A DNA stretch of 64,000 bases from Tyto alba (taxonomy: Eukaryota > Chordata > Aves > Strigiformes > Tytonidae). Of the stretch, positions 14,841-22,700 are shown piece by piece. Position 1 is the first letter of the stretch. Every line of letters begins with the position of its first letter. The notes under the pieces were generated by a model, which was not told the DNA's origin, did not search any database, and saw only the letters and a list, made by a program, of their open reading frames with translations. The translations under genes were made by a program, and so were the position numbers. The stretch lies in NCBI RefSeq assembly GCF_018691265.1, contig NW_024881313.1, positions 15,865,518 to 15,929,517 on the forward strand. Direction: 5' to 3'.

Positions 14841-15759
14841 CCAACCTTGTAATGTGATGTGATTTTTCACATTTTTTTTTAAAAAAAAAGCTTTGATCTG
14901 TGTATTTGAATCTTTGACACTTTCACATTTAAAGGTTATGGGGCTTGTCATTAACTTCATCTTTTTCTGATAAATCATGGACTCCAGAAGTTGTTGATAA
15001 ATTTCTGTGATTTAAACTAAAATATATTATGAGCATAATTGAAGTTCTTACAAAGTGTGCATGGTGTCCTGCAAACACCCACATGCCACTGGCCTTTTGC
15101 TTGAAGGCGTGAGTGATAATAGCTCCTACTTTTCCCCAGGGGAAATCAGAGGTGTCCCTTCAGCTCTCAGCCAGTTTCCCCTTACCAGCCCCCCCGGGTG
15201 CTGCTTCTAAACCTCTCAAAAATAGCAAGGGCATGTGGAAATGCTGGGGTCGGTTATGAAGCAAGGAAGAAAAAATTGCATTTAAACTGTAGGATTTCAT
15301 ATATGCTCAGTAGCACTGTGAGTCCAGACAGAGTAGTTATATGCTTCTTTCTGATATGAATTACTTTTGTCTGTACAGTATTACATCTATTTTTTTAGTT
15401 GTTCTAAATTGGTGCATGATGCCAAGTCCTCGACATACCTTTCTGAGTTGTAAGCCTACTTGGTTAAATTGTGCTTCCTATTGTAAGAAGAGATCTGCGT
15501 CCTCTCCTCCCAGTCAAACCACCGTACGAGCTGATTCTGGAGCTGAACCATAATCGTCCTCGAGGTCCAGAAAACCATGTGCTGGAGGGCACCAGCTGGG
15601 AGAACTGGGAATTAGGAACTCCAGATGCGTGTCTTCCCCCATGGAGATGGAGTAGATCAGCATCTGTTTTGTGATTTTTTTATTTTTTTTTTTTTTTTTC
15701 CCCCTGCGGTGAATTTCAATATTTGTAGGAATCGGCTCCCTACAAAACGTTCTCTGCCT
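14841..15759. other. Upstream flank of the CpG island, no gene seen
   Basis: Unique sequence of intermediate composition between the GAAA array and the CpG island. It holds short open frames with no recognisable product and ends in a T-rich tract near 15674-15700. Confidence 0.5.
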
Positions 15760-15983
15760 CAGAGGAGGGGCTGACCCGGCGCCCGGCAGCCCCTGCCCTG
15801 CTCGCCCCCCGCCCCGCGCAGCTCCCGCGGCGTTGCCAGCCCGGCGGGGCGAAGCCCCTGGGGGGGCGGCCGGGGGGGCGGCCGGGAGCTCTTCAGCAAC
15901 GAACTTTCTTGATGCTTCCCGAAACCATTCATGGGCGCTTACTTCCTGCCGGAGCTCTGCGCTCTCTGTGAATGGAAAGTAGC

Positions 15984-16180
15984 AAAAAAAAAAAAAAAAG
16001 CACAGAAGAATCCGTTGGTTTTTTTTTTGTTTTTTTTTTTTGGTTGGTTGGTTGGTTGTTTTGGTTTGTTGTTTTTTTTTTGTTTTTTTTTTTTGGTTGG
16101 TTTTTTTGTTTTTTTTTTTTTTCTGGAGGAAAAAAAGCCAAAAGCGTTATTTCCCAGGAAAGGGAAAAAAAAACACTCAA
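15984..16180. repeat. A/T homopolymer cluster inside the promoter island
   Basis: A run of 16 A (15984-15999) is followed by a T-rich stretch with (GGTT)n and long T runs (16018-16122), and then by A-rich sequence to 16180. Low-complexity sequence; its reading frames are not genes. Confidence 0.9.
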
Positions 16181-16214
16181 GCAAACGCAACCCCCCCAAG
16201 GGGTTATTTCCCAG
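16146..16214 (+). repeat. Direct repeat GTTATTTCCCAG, two copies
   Basis: The 12-mer GTTATTTCCCAG occurs at 16146-16157 and again at 16203-16214, 45 bp apart, between the A/T cluster and the GC-rich block. No factor is assigned. Confidence 0.8.
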
Positions 16215-16232
16215 CGCCTTGCACACTAGGAA

Positions 16233-16239
16233 TGAGTCA
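16233..16239. promoter_or_regulatory. AP-1-type motif TGAGTCA
   Basis: Perfect consensus TGAGTCA within the promoter island. A 7-mer is weak evidence by itself; binding is inferred only from the motif. Confidence 0.35.
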
Positions 16240-16297
16240 GGCTTCTCAGTGCTGCCGCAGCCGGCGGAGCCCACGGCCGTGCAGCGCCGAGCGCGGC

Positions 16298-16339
16298 GGG
16301 GCCGGGGCCGGGGCCGGGGCCGGGGCCGGGGCCGGGGCC
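16298..16339 (+). repeat. (GGGGCC)7 hexanucleotide repeat
   Basis: Seven uninterrupted GGGGCC units followed by GGGCCC, inside the CDK6 CpG island. Runs of four G with two-base spacers are classic G-quadruplex formers on the + strand, with i-motif potential on the complement. Whether it is transcribed depends on the unknown start site. Confidence 0.95.
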
Positions 16340-16588
16340 GGGCCCTGCCGGGACCCCCCGGGGCGCCTCGCCCGGGGCCGGGCCTGGCCGCGGCGCTCGC
16401 GGCGACCCTTGCGGTATGCGGCTGCCTTTGGCAGAGGCACATGAAGGATTTCATTGAGTGTGAAGACAGAGAGCAGAGACAGAAAGCAGAAGGAGGCGGC
16501 TGCAGCCTTTGTAGTCGGGGAGGAATGCGGAAATGTTGAAGCACTATGTCAAACTTTTTTGAAACGGGGTCAAGTCACATTCAGCCAG

Positions 16589-16596
16589 CGTGGGAA
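16589..16596 (+). promoter_or_regulatory. RBPJ/CSL-type motif CGTGGGAA
   Basis: Exact high-affinity RBPJ (Notch effector) core CGTGGGAA just 5' of the long A run at 16605. Function is inferred from the motif alone. Confidence 0.35.
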
Positions 16597-16604
16597 AGCA
16601 AGGG

Positions 16605-16671
16605 AAAAAAAAAAAAAAAAAAAAAAAAAAAGTTGAGGAGAGGGAAGGAAAAAAAAAAAAAAAAAAAAAAA
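16605..16671 (+). repeat. Paired poly(A) tracts
   Basis: Runs of 27 A (16605-16631) and 23 A (16649-16671) separated by a purine-only spacer of 17 bp. They sit in the promoter island and may be in or just upstream of exon 1. Confidence 0.9.
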
Positions 16672-16689
16672 GAGGCAGCAAGCTGCTGC

Positions 16690-17239
16690 TGCTCCCAGGC
16701 TGAACAGAGGCCGAGGGAGCGAGCGAGGGGAGGCAGCGCGGCGCGGCGCCGGGGGCAGCGGCGGGGGCCGGTGCCCGAGCCCCGCTCCGGCCAGCGGGGC
16801 TGCGGCCGCGGCGCTGCAGCTCGCCGGGGGCCGCCGGCCGCGATTTTTCTGTCGCGTTTTCATTTTCCCCGGGCAGGGTGAGGGCGGGAGGAGCGGGCTG
16901 GGGCGCGGGGGGGCGGGGGGGGGGGGGACGACGACGAGTGCGAGCTGCCTTCTGCGCCAAGGTGCAGCCCGGCGGCGGCGGCGGCAGGAGGATGCGAGCC
17001 GAGGGCGGCCGAGCCGCGGAGCAGCTACCTGTGTGGCCCGGGCGGCCGCTGCCGGGACCTGCCGGAGACATCGCCATGTGAAGGGGCAGACCCCGGGCCG
17101 GCTCTCCACCCCGCCTCGCTCAATGGGAGGTTTGTTTTAGGGAGGACTCACCCCCTCCCTCCCCAACCCCCCACCCCCCCCGGGGCTGAGGATTATTTGG
17201 GGATCTGGTGGCGGTGGAGGCGGCCGTGGCGCACACCAG
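16690..17239 (+). other. CDK6: Candidate CDK6 non-coding exon 1 (approximate)
   Basis: Exon 2 begins at a good splice acceptor and contains 5' UTR, so a non-coding first exon must lie upstream; mammalian CDK6 is organised this way. The best-placed donor in the island is CAG|GTAACG with the GT at 17240-17241; an alternative is AGG|GTGAGG with the GT at 16878-16879. The 5' boundary is a placeholder at the start of the main GC-rich block, because the transcription start is not visible. If this exon is used, its transcript contains a start-stop element (ATG immediately followed by TGA, 17076-17081). RNA evidence is needed to confirm either donor. Confidence 0.35.
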
Positions 17240-19256
17240 GTAACGCGGGGCGCCCATGTGCTCCGCGCACCCCGCGCGGCGGCGTGGCCCACACGGCGCC
17301 CCGCGCCCGGCCCGGGGAACCCACGCCGCGGACCCCCCTCCCCCCCCCCCACCCCCCGGACCCCCGCCTCCGCGGACTGCAACGCGGACGCGTCCCGTCG
17401 GCGGCCGGGGCGAGGGGCAGCTCGCCCTGCCGCGCCGCTGCACCCCCCTCGGAATCGGCGTGGGGGCGCCCCGCGTGTCGGCGGCCGCGGAGGGGGCCGC
17501 GGGGAGAGGGTGCCCTCCCGCGGAGCCGCCGGGTGTGTGGGGGGGTGTCCCCTCAGCGTCCTGCCGAGCAGCCGAGCCGGACTCCCCCACACTCCGTCCC
17601 CTGAGAGGAAGCGGGGGTACGCGGCTGCACCGCGTGTCCTCCGCCGCCACCCCCTGCCGCGTGTGGGGCACCCGCGGAGGAGAGCTCGGTGCCGAGGCGG
17701 AGGGAGTGGGGGACCGGGGGGTCACCCCCGGTATCTCGCCGTGCCCGGGGAGGACGAGCGGTAACTTTCCACCCGGCGCCGCGGCCGCGCCGAGGCAGGC
17801 CCGCCGCCCCCGCGGCCACGCACACGCGCGTCGCCGCTACCCGCCGCCCGGGGGCGCCCTCTGCAGCGGCGCGGGGCGGGATGGGCTGCGGGCGTGGGGT
17901 GCGGGGCGTGGGTGAGGGGTGCGGGGTGCGGGGCGCGGGCGGCCCCGGCTGGGGGGGTCCGGGGCAGGTGTCCCCCGGCGCGGCGGGGACAAGGCGCGGC
18001 GGCCGCGGCGGTGGGTGCTGCCCCGTGGGTGCTGCGGGCGCGGAGGGGCGCGGGTTTGCCCGCTGGACCGGGCGGAGCAGTGCGGTGGCAGCTCTGGTGG
18101 TGGCAGCTGAAGTCGGTGGGGCAAGGTGGTGCCTCTGGCTGCAGCCGGGGAAGAGCGATGAGCAGCCGGCACAGGTTTCCTTCAGCTTGCTCTTTTCATC
18201 TGCATCAGCATCAGTGTGCAGAATACCTCTGGGTTTATGCGTGGATTCAAATTAAGGGATCCCCGACTGAGCTATGGGGGGGTCTGTAATCCTAGCACGG
18301 TAAAAATGCAATGTAGGAGAAGGTTACAGACCCGGGGATCACCATATCACTATATTAAAAAGAGGCAGGGGGAAGCGAGGGGATTGATATGGAGCTTTGT
18401 GAGCAGAGGGGATTTGCCCACAGTCCTGCAGTAAGCATGGATGAAACTGGATGCAGAAGGAAGCACTTCTGCTCTCCAGCCTCATGCACTGTACAGCAGA
18501 GCATGCTGTTCCTGAAGACCATCTTTCATCATCCTGCTCTGCAAGGAACTGCCAGTCAGTCACACATCCAGCGGTAGCAGTATCCACAGCCAAAACCCCT
18601 GCATGTTAATAAGTTTGCTAAAGTGCACATTTCTGAATCTACCTCAGCACACAATGCTCGGTAGCATATTATTATCGTCATTTAAATATATACATCTTTC
18701 TTCTCCCCACAGGCACTTTGAGGCAGGCACTTCTCTCTTGCGATGTGTTCATGCAGGGCTTAGCGTAGGGAAGATCAGATAAAGGCTGAAACCTCCAAAT
18801 GCTATTATTTACAAATAAGTAACAGTAGTACAGTATGGGATATATTTCCAAGACTCTACCATGTACACTAAAGAAATCTTTAAGTCCTGCCGTCCTGATA
18901 GAAGTTGCTGGACATAATTTCATCTCATACATGCATAGTTAGCTCTGCCATCCCCATCACCCACGTCTCACAGCGTTGTCGTATTCAGCCCGTTGCTCAG
19001 TAAAATCCCACAGCACGCGGTTGCTCTGTAGCTGTGTTGTAGCCTTCTGTGCAGACTGTGATAACTTTGTAGTGTTGTATCAGCCATGCAGGGTTGTTGA
19101 TACATGTGTCACCCTGCTGGTTCACATCTTCCTTTGCACCACGTTTTTGCTTTGCATGTAGCTATCTACTGTATTAGCTTAACTTTCTCAGTTTTTGAAC
19201 AATGCAAAATAATGAAGTAAACTAAACTCACTTTTCTTGCTTGGTTTGTCCTCCAG
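17240..19256 (+). other. CDK6: CDK6 intron 1 (inferred)
   Basis: About 2 kb between the proposed donor at 17240 and the exon 2 acceptor. The first 900 bp are CpG island, with C-rich and G-rich runs such as those at 17337-17358 that could form quadruplex or i-motif structures. From about 18.2 kb the sequence returns to ordinary composition, with no gene or repeat recognised. Confidence 0.4.
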
Positions 19257-19279
19257 ATCTGGTTGTCTTTACACAGACA

Positions 19280-19300
19280 ATGCTCCCAAAGACTGTATGA
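19280..19300 (+). promoter_or_regulatory. uORF 1, 6 codons
   Basis: ATG with A at -3 (adequate context), encoding MLPKTV and stopping at TGA 19298-19300. Its stop overlaps the next upstream ATG in the arrangement ATGA. Confidence 0.55.
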
Positions 19301-19440
19301 TAATTCCTGGTGGCCGAAAGAGGAGACACACTGGGGCCCGTACAGAAGAGGAACGAGAAGAGGAGGGCAAGAGTTTCCTACTGCCCCTCTGGCAGAGGTA
19401 CCTAGTGCACGGTCTGTCCGCAAGGCAAGCAGAGTACTAG
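19297..19440 (+). promoter_or_regulatory. uORF 2, 47 codons
   Basis: Starts at ATG 19297 in weak context (T at -3, A at +4) and ends at TAG 19438-19440, 74 nt before the CDK6 start codon and in a different frame. The predicted peptide is charged (Arg/Glu-rich middle) with no recognised domain. It probably acts, if at all, by reducing ribosome flow to the main frame. Confidence 0.5.
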
Positions 19441-19514
19441 TTTGCAGAAAGCAAGCGAGACCAAGAGCCACCCCAAGGCACTTGGAGCACGAGAGGAAGA
19501 GGAGCGTCGCCAGC

Positions 19515-19747
19515 ATGGATAAGGACAGCACGAACCTGGCTGACCATCAGTATGAATGTGTGGCTGAGATTGGAGAAGGAGCCTACGGAAAGGTGTTCAA
19601 AGCCCGAGACTTGAAGAATGGAGGTCGATTTGTTGCGCTGAAGCGGGTACGGGTGCAGACCAGCGAGGAGGGGATGCCGCTGTCTACCATCCGAGAGGTG
19701 GCAGTTTTGAGGCACCTGGAGACATTCGAGCACCCCAACGTGGTCAG
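19515..19747 (+). CDS. CDK6: CDK6 coding exon 2 (residues 1-77 and part of 78)
   Basis: Encodes the N-terminal lobe of cyclin-dependent kinase 6, the D-type-cyclin-dependent Ser/Thr kinase that phosphorylates RB1 in G1. The start ATG has A at -3 and G at +4. Visible landmarks: glycine-rich loop GEGAYGKV (residues 20-27, with inhibitory Tyr24), Arg31 (INK4 contact), catalytic Lys43 in VALK, and the C-helix PLSTIRE (55-61, with Glu61) that docks cyclin D. The exon ends at the donor CAG|GTGAGG after the second base of codon 78 (AG|A, Arg). Length to the junction, 78 residues, is the same as I recall for the human protein. Residues 2-11 differ most from mammals, as does Ser50 in place of Gly. CDK4 is excluded by the sequence of the loop and N-terminus. 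The protein acts in nucleus and cytoplasm. Confidence 0.97.
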
Positions 19748-19749
19748 GT

Positions 19750-22700
19750 GAGGAAGTGGAGCAGGCGCCCTGTTCAGCGGGGTCCTGCCTTTAGTACGTG
19801 AATTGGGCAAGCAAGAGTTTGGGCACAAAAACAGACTGGACACTAGTTTGGGTTTGTGGATGAAGTGAGTGCTAAACTGTGTACATGAAGCGTGGTTTGA
19901 GGTTTCAGCAGGCCAGGGTGCTGCCTGCCAGACCTCACCTCATCCCCGCGCATTGCCTCCCACACACACAAACACCCATCTCCAGAGGCATAGGTGTGTG
20001 ACTTAAGTGTTTGAGTGGATGGGCAAGGAGCCATATATACACTATTTCCTCAGGCATAAGAGAGAATGAAAATAACCCAACGTCTTTCTGGTTTTGTCTC
20101 AAGTATTAGTTCTGCCAGCTGCAGCTGATTTTTAGCAGCTCCATTATCAAAATGGCAAAGATTATGAGAACAGTAGTGGAGTGTGCGTTCCACCTTTTTA
20201 GATGTTTATAGGGGGTTGTAGAGTATCTTGTAAAGAGAAGTAACAGCTTAAGACTTCAAGCTTTGCAGGCAGCCTTATGGTTAAATACTGTTTGACTGGT
20301 CCTAATTTCACGGCATGCTAATGACTGTACTACCAAGAATGCAACAGTAGAGACATCAAGCCCTGCTTGCAAAATGGTGGCAATGGCCCCAGGATGTCCT
20401 TTTGGTCATGTCAGTAGCATAAACCCCAGATAAATGACCTGTGTTCTTGAACAGATTCTGTCAATGGTAAAGCTGGCCCTACCGTAAACTCTTGCATCTT
20501 TCTATAACTGTAAACCTCCAGTAGCCTGTGAGCATCTTTTATTAATATTACGAACTTTAAGAAGTAAGCTTCACTTTGCAGATACCCAGGTATGTAGTGA
20601 TTTGAAACCGGTCAGCATTTTGCTGATGGTGCTGTATTAACAAGAATATTTCCTGTTATTTGTGTTATCGTATGCACATATTGCATAGCAAAAGGAAAAT
20701 ACTTTATACTTTGCTAACACCAAGGCTCTTTTAGTCCTAGAGAAAGAGACACTCTGAAGTTAGAGGTGACCTTCAAAAGGTCTTGTAGCTGGGACTCTCC
20801 TGTTTTAGGGTCTGAGATGAGGGGATTATATTAAGTGGAAGAGGAAGGGTGAGACAGAGAATAGTATTTAAAATGCAAAAGTGAATAGCTAGAGAGAGAC
20901 ATTCATTTTTGTTCATCTCATAGCAGCATAAGACAACAGCCTCATTTCTGTCTAAACAGAACAGGCAAACTATGTGTATTCTGAAATACTGACAATGGAG
21001 TGCACCCAACTCACTGCAGTGAGCGATGAGATACAGGCTGCAGCTCTCACTTTTCCATTGCTAATCAAGCAAATCCATAATTTGGTTAATAACCATTATT
21101 TTGACTGGTGCCTAGTAATGCCAGAGGCTTAGTTGATAAATTTCCAAAGTGGGGGCATCTTTGTGTGGACAGCATGTCGTAGTTGATCACCGAATCAAGT
21201 GGCTTGGTTTACAGAGGAGCACACACAAAGTTCTTCCTTGACAGTAGAGGGAAAATTGAGAGTTCTCAAAATCTCTGAAATCCAGCCCAATAATTTATGA
21301 GAGTAAATGAGGATTTAGTTGTCCAGGTTTAGATAGGTACGTATTTGAAAATTGTAAGCCTTGTTTGGGAATAATTCAAGATAACAATACTTGCGAATTT
21401 TTCTGCCATTGAGATCTTTCCATATGAAGTAAAAGATCTTTTTAAAGAGTTTTCTAATCCTGAATTCAGAAAAATTATGCAAATAAAATTCTTGTTTTCC
21501 AAAGAGCTATTTGATGGACTGACTATGCAGCTGCAGGCTTGTTTTACTTGGGTTTAAGTGTGCTGCAATCTCAACATACTGTTGCATAAATACATTGAAA
21601 CTTAAAATATTTTTACAAGTTTGAACGAAAATTCATTCTCTGCAAGCAGTAAGTATTTCAGCCAGGAATATGAGAATATAGTTTCAATATAAAAATCTCT
21701 GAAAGTGCGTTCCAGGTCCTCATAGTGGTGCGAAGCCTGTACCTTTTGCCACATAAGCAGCATTTCAGATGCAAGGGGTTGGTCTGTGACATGTCAGGAT
21801 GCTTGGGACCTCAGCTACACACTATTTTCCACAAATGGGCAGGGGAACATAAGAATCAATTTCAAACATTATCTCTTCTAACATGGGAGGAATGCTATTT
21901 AAAAACTTACTTCTATTGTGCATGTTTTTAATCTGTAGAGCAGATGAAGCTATAAGTAGCACTTTGGAGTGACTGAAATCATATCCTTATAATGAAAGAT
22001 TATTTGAAAATATTTAAATGCCCCGCTTCCGTTAGAAAATACGGTAGAAGAGTTTGTAATTTATTGAAATTAAAGGTCTATTTTTGTGTTATGTAAATAT
22101 ACTCAGAAAAGGAAATACTGTAAAAGAAGATCTGCAGTTTCAAGCAGCTGACCTAGCTGTACTTCATTATTGAACATATAATGCTTACAAAAATGTTCAT
22201 TGTTTGGGCATGCACTCTGTAAAATGGTATCATGGCCAGGCTACTAAATAAAAATAATGTCAAATGAATTATCTACATCATATTCAGCACTGGGGTAACA
22301 ACACAAATATTTGAAATTAATTTTTTTTGATTTTGAGGGGATGTCTAACTTTTTTCTGAATGCTACAGGCAGCTAGCCTGAGAGAAATAAGTGAGAACTG
22401 CACATATAATGTTGAATCTGTTACCTCTGAGTAACGGCATGTGTGACCCATGAGTCGCTCAATGCAAACTGACAGTCATTCTGTGAGTCAAAATTTAGAC
22501 AGACTTCAAACAGATGAGCCGCATACACCCTGTGCTTGGCTGTGGTACTCTGGCCTCAGCTGACGGCAACAGCAGAAATCACAGGCCACATGGAATTATG
22601 CTGAACTCAAATGGTAGGTCTGGGCATCTCCAGAGAGCCTAGTAAGGAACTCAACTGTCCAGGGCTTCTCTGTTTCCATGAAGCAGTGCAGAACAAGAGG

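Larger units (their letters stand above)
15760..18170 (+). promoter_or_regulatory. CDK6: CpG island / CDK6 promoter region
   Basis: About 2.4 kb of GC- and CpG-rich DNA, against AT-rich surroundings, immediately 5' of the first coding exon of CDK6. It has three GC-rich blocks: about 15766-15895, 16240-16420 and 16690-18170. The first two are separated by A/T homopolymer tracts (15984-16180), and another pair of A runs lies at 16605-16631 and 16649-16671. No convincing TATA box is visible, which fits a dispersed CpG-island promoter. GC-box-like GGGGCGGG elements occur (for example near 17874-17881). The transcription start cannot be fixed from sequence. Frames open across the island on both strands are by-products of high GC content. 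Confidence 0.85.
19257..19514 (+). other. CDK6: CDK6 exon 2, 5' UTR portion
   Basis: The exon starts after the pyrimidine-rich acceptor ending CTCCAG at 19251-19256. The 258 nt before the start codon contain exactly two upstream ATGs (19280 and 19297). In the CDK6 frame the whole segment is open, 86 codons without a stop, but it contains no in-frame ATG. The leader is basic and purine-rich when read in that frame. Confidence 0.75.

Noticed and set aside
16298..16339. C9orf72 locus
   Set aside because: Only the repeat unit is shared; the surrounding sequence and the downstream exons belong to CDK6.
15929..18289. Many overlapping open frames of 100-220 codons in the CpG island
   Set aside because: Stop codons are rare in GC-rich DNA, and these frames are Pro/Arg/Gly/Ala-rich on both strands without recognisable domains.
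19263..19751. A 162-codon frame starting upstream of the CDK6 ATG as the annotated protein start
   Set aside because: Its first codon is TTG, not ATG, and it runs past the splice donor. The ATG at 19515 has a strong context and matches the CDK6 N-terminus; the extension is kept only as a finding.
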